Shown here: piece by piece, positions 1-12,539 of the stretch
Layout of the letters: every line of letters starts with the position of its first letter
Numbering within the stretch: the first letter of the stretch is position 1
Made by a program: the position numbers and the translations under genes
The notes under the pieces: generated by a model
Databases searched by the model: none
Seen by the model: only the letters and a program-made list of their open reading frames with translations
What the model was told of the DNA's origin: nothing
Origin: Ziziphus jujuba
Lineage: Eukaryota; Streptophyta; Magnoliopsida; Rosales; Rhamnaceae
Length of the DNA: 64,000 nucleotides
Direction of reading: 5' to 3'
NCBI RefSeq assembly: GCF_031755915.1
Contig: NC_083389.1
Coordinates: forward strand, 16,299,001-16,363,000

Positions 1-2
1 AT

Positions 3-3000
3 TTGAGCAAAACAACTACTCACCTGCAAAAGGTTTTAGGAGATGACAATGTTTTGATGGTTAAATTTGATGGAGAGATCAAAGAAACGCATCCGCTTGA
101 CTATTACTATGATGCATATAGCAAGATTGCGAAAGAAGGGATTCTTGTTGGCTTACGTCGGTATCGTTTTTTTGGTATGCCTTTTTTTATTTCTATATGA
201 ATGTGGTGAATTTTGAATAGTCAAATATATCTTGTTCTCATGTATCGTATATCACATCATTATTTGTCCAGTGATACTTCATATAATTTTTTACTTCTAT
301 TTGGAATTTACATTTCCACTTTTAATTTATTTATTTATTTATATTTGCTTCTTTTTTCAAACTGGTTTACCTCTCTTTGACTATTATGATTTACTTGATC
401 TAACATGACATTCAGGCATCTGGACTGACTTGTTGATATTGTACTATGATTCATAATTTTCTTGGATCTTAACTTAATATGGAAATGTATCAGTCTTTAA
501 AGATGGAGGCAAAGAAAAAAGGAAGAAAAATCCAACTTCATCACCGGTAAAATGTTATTTTGTTCGCATGGAGACAGAGGCATTTATTGACAAAATGGGA
601 TCATATAAATTGTCAAATATGACAGTTGCAGAAGCAAGATGCTATTTTATGCATGCACATATGGTGTCTAGTGTCCCCACCTATATGGCAAGGTATGCTT
701 GTCATATGCATAATTTTTTATTTGCATCCGAGAAATATCTTGAATAATTATGTACTATCATCCTTCTTGAGAGTTTCAGGCTTTCACTCATTTTGTCAAA
801 AACAATCAGCCTAGAGACTGAATTATCATCTGTAAATGTTCAAAGAATTAGGGATGAATATTGCAAGGTATGATCCTTGGATTGTTCGTTTGACATAATT
901 CCTATCTTTTAAAATATTTGAAGTTCAATATGATTCCTTTTTTTTTTTTTTTTTTTTTTTTGGGTGTACATTCTTTTGGTTTGCAGGATGAACATAAAAA
1001 CCTTATCTTTAGAGATGAGAAACCTCTTATACATACCGATGGCACAGGGTTTATATCTGAGGACTTGGCTTTATTGTGCCCAAATAATTTACAGACAGGA
1101 GAGTGTCTCGGTAAAGAAGATGCTGAGGTTTTTACTAATTGCACTCTCTTCTGCACTGTTCTTTTCATATATTAATGGTTTTCTTATTTTCTGTGTGCAT
1201 GAATTTATTGTTCTTTTCATACATTAATAGTTTTCTCATTTTCTGTGTGCACGAATTTATCTTTTTCCTTGTGATGTTAGAGAATTCTCAATGTTGATGA
1301 ACACAAGGACAAAGTTTTGGAGACAAAGCAGCCAAAATTCAAAACTCGGGAACCGGTATGTCTTGAAGTTCTGTTTGCTTTTCAACATTTTAGGTACTGT
1401 TGTGGTGTATGTTACATTTGGTCGTACAACTCATTCTCATTTTTCATTTACTCCTCTTCCCTCTTCTCTAGCCTCTGTTGATACAGTTCCGTCTCTTTAA
1501 CAATGGTTATGCTGTGAAGGGAACATTTCTAGTAAACAAGAAGGTACATTGATTTTCCATTTTCTTTCATAGCTAATGAAATGACTTTCCTCTCTGAAAT
1601 TGCATCTTTAAGTGAGCAAGGTCTTTTATTTGCAAGCTTCTAAATATTGCAAATTTGTTTGTGATGCTCTGGATTTATATAACTTAAGAGGATCCAATGT
1701 TAAAAAAAAAAAATAATAATAATAATAATAGTAATAATAAATATAAAAAAAAAGGTCGCAATAAATAATTATTAAACCCATCATTTTGTAAATAAAAGAA
1801 TAATAAAGCTTAAAATAGATGGACCTAGAAAAAAGTTTTCTTGATTTGCTTTATTTTCTCTGTAAAAACATGTGTTTTACGTTATCCTCATAAATTCTTT
1901 GGATATTGAATAATGCATCTAGGTTTATAGTGACATATGGGGCAGATGTCGACCTCTAAGTTCAGTGTGATCCGAAGACACTGGGAATGGGTAACTTCTT
2001 TATTTAGATTCGTTGGTTTAGGTTTTGTCCCTATAAAGGAAAGTTTGACATGGAGAAGGAAAACATCGCAAACAGAAGAATGAGGGAGTTGACCTGGCTT
2101 GTTCGCTATTTGGTTGCTAAATATCACACTGTACTTTGGTTATGATCAGTTTGATTTTCTGACTTTGTATAATCATAGGATGTCACCTCTAAGTTGGTGT
2201 CTCCAAGAGCCTAATTTAATTGATAGGATCTTTGTATATAATATTATTTGTTCAGATATTCTTTCCTTATTAGTTCATGTTAAAGTGATAATTCTCACCT
2301 GGTAAATGTAGTTTCAGTTTCACCTATGAAGTGTATGAGAGTAATCCAGACTTATTGACACGTTTTAATGTTGATAGTTCTGCAAAATTAACAGAAGGTT
2401 CTTAGTTTGATATATAAATATATATATATATATATATTAATTTATTTATCTTTAGTTTTCATTTTATTTTCTTATTTTTAAGAAGATGGGTTCTGTTTTT
2501 TTCAGCTTCCCCCAAGAACAATGCAGATTCGAGATTTAATGGTTAAAGTTGAGAGGGATGAAAGACTTTCAAATAATCAAACTGCAAACTCAATGGAAAT
2601 TGTTGGGACGAGGTATATTCAACATGTGCGTTTACTTCACTGTAAGAACACATTAATTGCAGTTGATATGGAACCGGTTTTTCATACATCTAATCTCTGT
2701 ATATGAGTTCATGTGTTCTCTTCAGTAGCTGTTTGTTGCTAATTTGTTTCAAACCAGTACCTGTATTCAACTTTCAGTAACATTAAAAAAATAATAAAAA
2801 AAAAAAATAAAAAAGAAAGAAAGAAAAAAAATTAAAAAAAAAAAAGGAGAGAATAATTGTCTAAATTATATTTCAATTAGTTGTTGAACAATTGTTGTAG
2901 GTAATTTTTCTTGTGGTTTGGGAGAGCTATAGTCATGGTGGATTAGATGCGGAAAAACAATATGAAGCATATTGGAAACAATATGATAATGAGTATATAT

Positions 3001-5341
3001 TTGATGGAAAAAAGAAGGTTTACCTGCATTATTTTTAGTTTTCAATTCAAATGGTAAATATACCGAGAGAAACCTGCCCTTGAAATAAATTTAGTTGAAC
3101 TTATACCAGTCTCTGAAGTAATTAAATAACATATAAAGCCAGAAGAACTAATTGAGCATCCTCTAGCATCTTTTACAAAAAGAATTGTTAAAAATAATAA
3201 TAAAGAGCTTTTCACCTCATGACATCTTTGAAGAGAAATTACATGATACAATTTATTGTTAAAGAGAAAATTACATACTTTGCGGTGCTCTGTTTTATTC
3301 TTGAGGTGAGATGTAACTTGTAAAATTTTCTCCAGCAATCCTCCTAAGAAAACATATTTATCGAGGAACTTGATTGCTCTTCTGAGCCATGGGGGAGTTC
3401 CAAACGAGTATTTCTTGAACGTACTTCAAAATGCTCTGCAAGATACTCATGCTGCTTTCAGCAACAAGCGTGTGGCACTCAAAGGTTTTTATTTATTATT
3501 TTTTCTGTGCTTGGGACTTATGAATTGGTTTTCCTGCAATTAGTGCCTTTATATGTTTGAAGTGTTATTGGCATTAAGGTTCTCCATTCTTAATATTTGA
3601 ATTTTAATTTCTTGTTCACTTTTCACAATTTCTAAGTGATCTGAATAACCTGTATCCATTTACTTCGTTGCAACACTACCTATTTCTTGATGGATTTCTT
3701 TGAATTCGTTGCTTGTTCTTCAGTTGCAATCAGGTATGGTGATATTGATGACAATTTTACTGTTGCAAGAATGATTTTATCTGGTATTCCTCTTGAAGAA
3801 TCATGGTTGCAGTATCGTCTTTCAATACTAATGAAAGAGGAAAAGAAGAGTCTTAAAGAAGGGAGGCTCTATGTCCCTGAATGTTATTATTTGATGGGGA
3901 CAGTTGATCCAACCGGAAAACTTGAAAGCAATGAAGTTTGCATTGTGCTGTATGTACCATCTCTACCATGCTTACCCTTCCTACTTCTTGACTTCATACT
4001 ATCATTTGCTAAAACATATAAATTCAGTAACACTATGAGAACCAAATAAGTTTACCAAAATTAGGATATCAACTAATTTGTCATTGTTTTATTGGCTTAC
4101 TTTGTGTCCCATTTATATTTGCAAGTGGACCTCATTAATTTTTATTTTTTATTTTTCTCAAAGTTGGCCATCTGCTTCATCGTTTGGTAAAATTATTTGG
4201 TTTAAATTTTGAGAAGTTCTAGTTGCACTACCAAATGAACTTTATACCGTCCCATTATGAATTTATATTTTTATCTCCATTTAAAATTATTAAGAATATC
4301 TATGAATTAAATATATTTGTATTTAGAAGTATAGGATTGAACATTTCAAATGTGTTAAAAGTATGCGGTCTAACTTTTTTAAATATGAATATCTCAGTGT
4401 GTTTAGAAGTATATAACTGAACATCTCAATTTCATTTGATTGAATGTTTTCAAAGACAAACATCTCAAATACGTTCAGAAGTATGTGATTAAATATCTCA
4501 AATGTATTCAGAAATATACGAACGAACATTTTTAAAGATGTTCATAATTTTGAAACTGAATACTCTAACGAATACATCTTTCCATTATCCCAAAGTATTT
4601 TAATTGAAAATAAAATTTTGTGGAATTTCCATGACCGTTAGTTTCGTCCAACAGTATTGTGACAAGTTTTTATAGAGTGTTGTTTGATTTGTGGGGGGAA
4701 AAAAAAAGTGTTTTTTGTCTTAGTTAAGATTCTATAAATTGTGGGATATTTTAGATATTAGAAATACTGTTAAAGTTATTTTATATTTTTTATATATTCA
4801 AATGCTAGTGTGTAAAAAGTGATACTGTATAAAGTTTTTTTAGAATTGTAATAAGAACTTCTTTAAATTCTTAGGATGATAGTTGTATTTAGTTAGAGAT
4901 AGCCTGCTTCAATTTAAAGTTTTCATTCTATGGCCACGTGCTAGATTCAGTTTAAATTCCTGCCAATGGAGTAAAAGACATGATTTCTTGAATTAGAAGT
5001 GGTATAACAAATAAATGTGCTTATGAGATTGGGTTAGTATACTTACTATTTGCAGGCATGTTTGTTATATATCACTACAATCAATTTAGATTCAGCTCCT
5101 CTCTCTTCTATCCCAGTGCTTCTCACAAGGATTAATGTTTATTAACAGCTGTCCAATGTTAAAACAATATTTTGAAAAATATGCCACTGGAAGGGCAAAA
5201 CATTGACAAGTCCATGAAAACCATCTGATCAAGATTTAGAGGCTCTAACTTATCAATTGATTGCCTCAATTTCATTAGTAATGGAAACAATTTTTTGGCT
5301 TTATTAATTTGGTTAAGAATCCTTATACCTAGACAACACCT

Positions 5342-5376
<35 letters not shown>

Positions 5377-8300
5377 ATAAAAAATAATAAAAAAAAGATT
5401 CCAGTCATTTAGAAGCATCAGCTGTTACAGGTGAAATTATACTAATTTAAAAAGAGCATGGGAAAAATTTATGATACATGCTATTAATTTGATAAGTTTG
5501 GTAATGAACATGTAAAGTTCTCTATATTGTTTTACATAGAAGTAATTATATTTCTTGATATAATATTTTACGCTATTAACTAGTCTTGTCCAAGATTGAA
5601 ATGTGCTTTACCTTTTTGTTATTTTATTTTTAATATGGTATTTTGTAATCTGCGTGTGATGAGTTTTATCTTAATGAACTAAGTCCTCTTATTCTTACTC
5701 TTTGATCTCTTCTTTTTGTTTCATATTTTGGCCTATTGATATATGCAGTGACAATGGACATGTTTCGGGGAAGGTACTAGTGTACAGGAATCCTGGTTCA
5801 CACTTTGGAGATATTCATGTTTTAAAAGCTATCTTTGTGGAGGAGTTGGAATCTTTTGTTGGAAATTCCAAATATGCTATATTCTTCTCTCGCAAAGGTC
5901 CACGGTCAATAGCTTATGAAATCGCTAGAGGTGATTTTGATGGTGACATGTACTGGATATCACGCAACCCACAGGTTAGCATTTACCTTCACTTCTGTTG
6001 TCAAGCAAATTAGATAATGGAGGCTAAAGTTGCTTTTCCAAGTTTTGGATTCTGTTCTATTCACATGCTCTAAAGAATTTGTTTCTATTCCATTTTTTTC
6101 TAAGTTGTTAATGAACCAAAAAAAAAAAAAAAAAAAAATGGAAGAAGAAAGAAAGAAAAAGGAAAAAAAGAAGACAAAACCTCTTGATCTTTTCTACTTC
6201 TGGTTCTTCACCCAATCTTGAGAATAGTGGTTTCAACTGCTGAGTACACCATTCTTTGAATAGATGACTTACATCATAAACAGCAATTTTATTTTGGTTT
6301 TCAAATGCTTTTTTCTTCCCCCCACAGGTGTTCATTCGACATGTTACTTTCATCGTACTGTTTTTTCTTCAACTCCCCTTTCCCTCTCCTTTCCTTTAGG
6401 TTACATTTTATTTATGAATTGTTTTTTCTCGATGTAAGCATTGAATATTGAGCTCATGAGGCATGTTGGATGACTAGACTCTCCACAAGTAGTGTTAGTG
6501 GACAATGTCCTGTTATACCTTCCATAGTCTCCAATTGTAAGGCATGCATGAAATAAGAAATAACAGATTCAGAATTCAAAAATATTTTTTCATATTGCCT
6601 GATCTTTATTTTTTGTGATTTTGGTTTTAAGATTCTATGAATGTCATGCTTACCTAATCTAATAGATTTGAAAGTTTTTCTAGCTTAGAGTAGTCAATAA
6701 TTTTAGTTCTGTTGACAGGAGCATGGAGTATTTTTGAAATTAATTGAATGGTCTTTGTTGCGTTCAATTGGTGATTTGATGTTGATGTGATCGTCTTTGG
6801 AACAGCCTTAAGTAGATTAGCTTATGCTTAGATCCCTTAAAAAGTTGAGTGTTGTTGGTGTAGTTTTTTCTGCTATTCAAGTAGTTCTAGTTGATGTTGG
6901 ATCCACAATGGGTTAAAGGTCCAAAAGGCCAAATATTTGTGCGACTGATTTATTTCATATACCTTTTTTTGTTTATTGATTTATTTCATAAATCACTGGT
7001 ATTATTATGATTTATTTTATTGATTACTTGTTATTGTAATTGCTTTCAGCTATTGGAATACTTCAAACCGAGTGAACCTTGGATTCCTTCTTCCTCAATG
7101 CCTAAGGTTGCCAGTAAGAAGCCAAATCTATTTTCAGATGAAGAATTGGATGATGAGTTTTTTAAACTGTTCCTCAAAACTAGATTTCAGCCAAGGTAGG
7201 CTTTTTAGACTGACGCACTGAACTTCTAATCTTTTTCGTTTTATAATGTACAGGTTCTGGTTAAACTGCAAGCACCATAGTCTTGTACAATCTGTGGCTA
7301 TTTCTCAGCAGAACAAAAATAATAGAATCAAAGATCTTGATTTCATAAACAAGCATGGATGTCTTTGACCATAAAGGGAAAAAAACTAACAATTATGAAT
7401 GTTCTTAGTCAATCTAATTGTTAATGAGCTTTGTCATGTTAATACATTAACTGTTCATCCTTTTAGTCATGCATCACCATTTTTTCCACTTAACGATGTT
7501 CAAACCTCTCTTGATGTTGGTACTAGAGGCAGTAGTCTTGGACATGGTTTGTGTTATGATTTACCCTTCAAGTTATTATAAGTTATTATTTATTTTGAAA
7601 TTTACGCACAATATCTCACATCTTATCCACCGTGAGTGTTGTGATGTCTATATCTGAAATGGTTTATGCTATTTTCAGTTTCGCTATAAGTGAGGCTGCT
7701 TATAGCTGGTTGGCATTGATGGATCGGTTTTTGACACTAGGCAGTGATGATGTTGAAGAAAAGAATCTTGTCAAGAAGAACATACTTCGATTGATTGATA
7801 TATACTATGATGCTGTGGATGCACCCAAAAGTGGTGGAGAGGTTAGTTTCAACTTGAGCATCTTGTTGCACAACATTGGTGTATACTTTGTTGCGTCAAT
7901 TTGGGTGTTGTTAACTGTTATTTCTTCCAGTGTGTTTACATTAAATTGGCCTAATTATTCTTTGATTGATATATTTCTATGAGCAAGCCTGGACAACCCA
8001 GACAATGAATTGTTTGAACTTAAAATCTTCTGTTTTACTATAGAATGGATTGGGTTCAATCAGTCCTCCATTAGCTATAGAGGACTGGCTTAATTTGTTA
8101 TTTCTTCACAACAGTCATTGCAAATTTATTAGCATTACAATAGGGCCTTGATCTCGCTAAGCAAACAAGTTCTCTCACTGATGTGTATCAATTGTCTGGG
8201 TGGGAGACAATCTGGGTACAGCAACTTGTGAGAAATGGAAGCTTCCTATCTCATTGAGAGAACATTTTTACCAATCAAGTATAATTCTAATCTAGTTTCC

Positions 8301-9755
8301 CATGCTAGTTGGGTAAATTAACTTTTTTGTTACTTGTGAATTTAGGTCTGTTTATCCATAATTTTTTGTGGCTACCTAGTGGTGAGTTGGATGAAGCTCA
8401 ATCATGCCTTTATTTTTTGCCCCACCCATTCTGTTCATTTAGCTAATCTTTTGAGCAACACTTTGTAGAATCATTTTAGTTTGTCCTCAACGGCTAGAAA
8501 TTATAGCTAAAGACATAATGGCCCTTTTAATATACTGATATTAACTTTTTATAGAGATTCTTAATATCTACCATCTTGACTGGAGGGATCTTTCAGGCTC
8601 TTTCTTGCACCAAGGGGTAGAGGCTGCTTCCAGTCTGAAGCCCTAGATGCCATGCTCATGCCAGTTTGGTCGAGCATTTGTTGTCCATGCTCAAGTACAT
8701 GGAATAACATTCCAGAGACTTAACAGCAATATAGCTCATTCCCCGGCTTCATTCAGGAACATGCAATATTTGTTAATGCCTCATTGCATGATCCCTTTTT
8801 CCTTGCATTGTTGCATCGCAGTTGCCTCTATACTGTAACTTGGTCCTAATTTGTGTTTAACAGGTTGAAGTTCCCGATGAACTGAGAGTGAAAATGTTTC
8901 CTCATTTTTTGAAAAAGACGAATTCTTACCGGTCTACTTCCATTTTAGGATTAATTTATGATGTTGTGGATTCGTATCAAGCACAAGATCTTTCGAACGA
9001 AGGTTAGGATTCTCTCAACTAATGTTGTAATTTTCTATCTGCGCATGGTATGTCCACCCGAATTAAAATCTTCCTGAGAGAGAGATTGTGGTGACTGTAA
9101 GGCTCTTTTCTATGTGAATGATGATGCACTATAGACCTTCACAAATTCTGATTTGAACATCCTATTGTTATAAAATCACTTATAAAAGGAAAACTGTTAT
9201 TGAGACAACTGTTGCATCCTTCCTTTCATGACATTCAGAGATCTCGAAGCTTCCTTGTTTTGATGTTGAAGTACCTGAAGCCTGCTTCACAAAATGGAAG
9301 GAACATTATGACCGGTATAGGGCCGAGATGAGCATTGCCTTGAAAAACAAGGATAGGGATTGCAAAAATGAGGCTGCTGACCTGGTCATAAAGAATTATA
9401 AGAAGGTGATATTCTCAAGTTTTGTTATTGTTTATCATGAAAAACAATATGCTTACTAAGATTGGGAGATCAACACACTTGAGTTTCTTGTTATATATGC
9501 TAACTGTGCTTCATGCTGCAGATACTGTATGAAGCTGAGGAATTCGAAGAAAGTAAAAGAAACACAGAAGATATAAACAATGAGGCTGTTGCTATATATC
9601 ATTTGGTATATGATTATGCTAAGAGTGAAACATGTATTCCAAATTGTGGGTTTGCTTGGAAAGTTGCTGGTCCAGCCCTTTTCAAGCTCTGCACCATGAA
9701 ACAGAGTGAGAGGTCCTTTTTGTGTTCACCATTTGTTTTGCGTGAACTTTTTTAG
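3..9755 (+). CDS. RDR: RNA-dependent RNA polymerase, gamma clade (RDR3/4/5-like), 5'-truncated by window edge
   Basis: Cellular RNA-dependent RNA polymerase, which copies single-stranded RNA into dsRNA in plant silencing. Seen: 15 exons joined by GT-AG introns at 3-174, 494-692, 780-867, 987-1127, 1281-1355, 1472-1543, 2506-2612, 3336-3484, 3724-3949, 5749-5974, 7050-7195, 7679-7841, 8864-9002, 9239-9405 and 9522-9755. They give 767 residues in one open frame. Landmarks in order: [16 protein letters not shown] (exon 2), [13 protein letters not shown] (exon 4), [13 protein letters not shown] (exon 6), [16 protein letters not shown] (exon 8), and [11 protein letters not shown] with the metal-binding DFDGD at 5933-5947. 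DFDGD, rather than the DLDGD of RDR1/2/6, marks the RDR3-5 clade (established knowledge). The protein ends in LRELF with TAG at 9753-9755. Roughly the first 200 residues should lie upstream of base 1. I see no disruption, so the gene looks intact. Biological roles of this clade are poorly known. The exact RDR3, 4 or 5 assignment is not made. Confidence 0.93.
1158..1260. repeat. 51-bp tandem duplication in an RDR intron
   Basis: Two near-identical copies of a ~51-bp unit (…TTCTTTTCATA-ATTAATgGTTTTCt…TTCTGTGTGCATGAATTTAT…) lie head to tail just after the exon ending at 1127, inside the intron. There is no coding role. It probably arose as a local duplication. Confidence 0.75.
4050..5748. other. 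Long RDR intron containing a minisatellite-like block
   Basis: This is the 3' part of the largest intron of the RDR gene (3950-5748), just upstream of the catalytic exon. It holds degenerate tandem units at about 4322-4540 (see the repeat entry) and (TA)n near 5346-5372 followed by A-rich sequence. The rest is unstructured AT-rich intron. No coding similarity is recognised. Confidence 0.7.
4322..4540. repeat. Degenerate minisatellite in RDR intron
   Basis: About five imperfect copies of a 30-60-bp motif of the form GTTCAGAAGTATnnnATTGAACATCTCAAAT are arranged in tandem (for example around 4326, 4402, 4460, 4475 and 4505). The repeat keeps short frames open on both strands, which explains the spurious ORFs there. 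Confidence 0.6.
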
Positions 9756-10028
9756 TTGATGGGATTGTAATTGCGTTTGAATTCAACAAAATGCATTTAT
9801 ATGTGTATATATATATATGTACGTAGTTTCAGTCATTGTAATATAAAGCGTAGAGAACAATCTCTCCTATATTATATAAACCACAAGAATCCTTAGTTAA
9901 AATGGGATTCCAACTCCGCACTTTTTGAAATTTTGTTGCTTTTAAAAGAGCACAATTCAATGAAAGTTGTAAGCTTTGTTGGGGGGAGTTATGTAGCTAA
10001 ACCGTAGCTTTTTCAAAGTTATCGAGCT

Positions 10029-10360
10029 TTATCCTATTCCCGTCCAACTTGGTACGAATTAACAGCTTTGATTCATCGTGGACTGACGACTATTTTTAGT
10101 TTCATAAGGCAAAATTGTCGACGTATGTGCTTGTATGTTTTGACATTTATGTTATTATGTGCTTGTAATTTAGGACATTTATGTTTTATATAATTTGTTC
10201 AATCAACTGCACGAGTTTACTTTGCACAAGATTTACCCCCAAAAAAAAGACACAGAGAGAAAGAGAGAGAGATAGTGAGTTTACTTTGCCCAAGCTCTTT
10301 CCAGTTCTTGAAAGAACAGACCATTTGTACATTATAACAGTTTGTACAAAAGGTTTCATG
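10029..10360 (+). repeat. Direct repeat copy 1
   Basis: This block shares a series of colinear words with 11296-11530: GTCCAACTTGGTAC, TTAACAGCTTTGATT, TGCTTGTAT, TTTGT/GTTCAATCAACT, and AGTTTACTTTGCaCAAG followed by TTCTTGAAAGAA. It is diverged, with indels. It could be an old segmental duplication or remnants of one repeat family. No coding content is seen. Confidence 0.6.
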
Positions 10361-11295
10361 GCTCCAAGATTATGTGGTCTTCACTCACAAGATGAATGAA
10401 TGGGGAACTATATGTGGGATTTATAATTTCCATTCATCTTTGTGAGTGAGGACCATTGGATTTCCTCCTTATACCTCTCGAGTTGCTTTAGTAGTGGTTT
10501 GGTTATGAGTATTAGTACAAATCTTTTCAGTAATACTGTGGAATGCATAATTAGTTTTCTAGTTTTTTGACAAAAATAATAATAATAATAATAATTAGTT
10601 TTCTAGTTTAGGGAAATTATTATTTTTTAACTATTCATCACCAAAATTCTCGATAGAAATTGGGTCTCTCCAACTCCTCTCTTTCGGTGGACATTGTCCT
10701 CACCTCAAATGGCTTATTTGTGGCTCAACAGCTTATCCTATTCCTAATTCCAACAATTCCAATTGAATAGAATTCCTCACGAATTATAGTTTTCAACTTC
10801 TTCTGTGACAATCCAAAAATGTTATGGTTCCTCATATATGCGTTCCTTTGAGTTGGTGCATACTTTGACCTTCTTTTTTTTTCCTCCTTTTTTTTTTCTT
10901 TTGATTCGATCCGATCCAGTCAATTTTGTCTTCTTTTGGACGGATTAGCCTATTAGATTAGAGAAAAATAAAAATAAGTTAGAAACCAGAAAGCCCCATT
11001 CCCAACCATATAATATATATTTTTTTTTCCTCCAATCCTTAATGATTATTCATTTTCATCAATCAAGGTAAAAGTAATTTTACCTAAAAATAAAATTTTT
11101 ATTACAAAATCAATTTATTTAATAAAATTAATAAAATACGTAATTAATTAATGGCAATTTTGAACAATAACATCGGAGAACAATTGTTGAATTGAGTATC
11201 AATAATATATTAGATATTCCAACTACCCTGTTTATTTACATATCATAAATTGCAATTCACATTTCTATTAAAAATGCTAATATCTTATTAATTTT

Positions 11296-11530
11296 AGTCC
11301 AACTTGGTACATATTAACAGCTTTGATTGAGTGTGGATTGAAACCTGATTTTATTTTCAAATTGGTAAAGTTGTTAATGTATTTGCTTGTATATTTGGCA
11401 TTTTTGTTATTAGTTTTTAATTTGTTGAATCAACTAACAAGTTTCCTTTGCACAATGTCTTTTCAATTTTTGAAAGAAAAGACACCATTCATGCGGTATA
11501 ATAGTTTTGGGACAACAAATATTCAATTTA
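11296..11530 (+). repeat. Direct repeat copy 2
   Basis: Second copy of the block at 10029-10360, in the same orientation and about 1.27 kb downstream. Colinear matches begin at GTCCAACTTGGTACATATTA and continue through TTGAATCAACTAACAAGTTT and TTTTTGAAAGAAAAGAC. Confidence 0.6.
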
Positions 11531-12539
11531 CGACCAAAATAAATTACAACCACACGGTATAATAAAACTTGTCTGACTAATATGGTACTAACGTGAAAAT
11601 AAAAAACTGAAAAATATATATATTATTCCTAATATAACCCTTACTTTATTGGAACGCCAGCATCATTGGTGTAACAAAAGCAACGGAAAAAAAAGCCTCA
11701 ACATGGAAAGAGTATAGAAGCCGATGTTAGGCTCCATGATTTTTTTTTTTTAATTCAGAAAAAAAATAAAAAATAAAAAAATAAACTAGACGCCTTTAAC
11801 CGTGCATTAGTCCACCTGTTAGATTGAAGGAAAATAGAAAATAATAATAATAATAAAACATATGTGAATAAAAATCTATCAAATGATTCTATTTAATTAC
11901 AGAAAATAAATAATTAAAAGGTTGCTAATACTTTCAAGATTTAAAGGACCTTAATTGGAATTCAAATAAGACAGAATGGTAGAAAATTAAATAACCTTCT
12001 AAAAGAGATTAAATAACTAAAACCAAAAGATATTACAGAAACTAAAAAACAACTAACAAAATCTTTGTAAAAGAAAACATCTAGCAATCTCTTTTTTTTT
12101 TTTTTTTTTTGTCTGTGGATGTTACAATTGGAAGAGGGGATTTTATCCAAATTAAAGTTTATACCCTTAATCCAGAAGTCTATTTTTATCACTAGACCAA
12201 AGGTTTAAGAGCCAAGAGGCTTCAAAACAGTGGTGCATAGGAAAAAATATATAGGAACATTATTTTAGATTTTGTTAGAAATTAAATAATCGAAATAAAT
12301 TAAAAACTAGAAAAAAAAATTATATAAATGCACATAGCGAGCTTAGCCTATTTCAGTCAAACTTGACACGTAAAAGGAGTAAATTAAAAAAACTGCTTTT
12401 AGTTTCGAAAAGAATAAATTGTTTGGGAAAATTGCATTTAATTTTGGCCATGAAATTTTAGTTTTAGCAATCTCGACTATGAGATTTCAAAATTAATACA
12501 AATAGATCTAATTCTTAACAGTAACGATTAAGTTTAACA

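Larger units (their letters stand above)
9756..12400. other. Intergenic region downstream of RDR, with a diverged direct repeat
   Basis: No gene recognised. It includes the 3' UTR and polyadenylation region of the RDR gene after 9755, short (TAA)n and T-rich tracts, and two related blocks at about 10029-10360 and 11296-11530 (separate entries). The rest is AT-rich and featureless to my reading. Confidence 0.6.

Noticed and set aside
2902..3017. Short open stretch ([26 protein letters not shown]) in an RDR intron that could be an extra exon
   Set aside because: The flanking RDR exons (ending 2612, starting 3336) join in phase and are continuous with the conserved protein without it. The stretch matches nothing I recognise and is very short.
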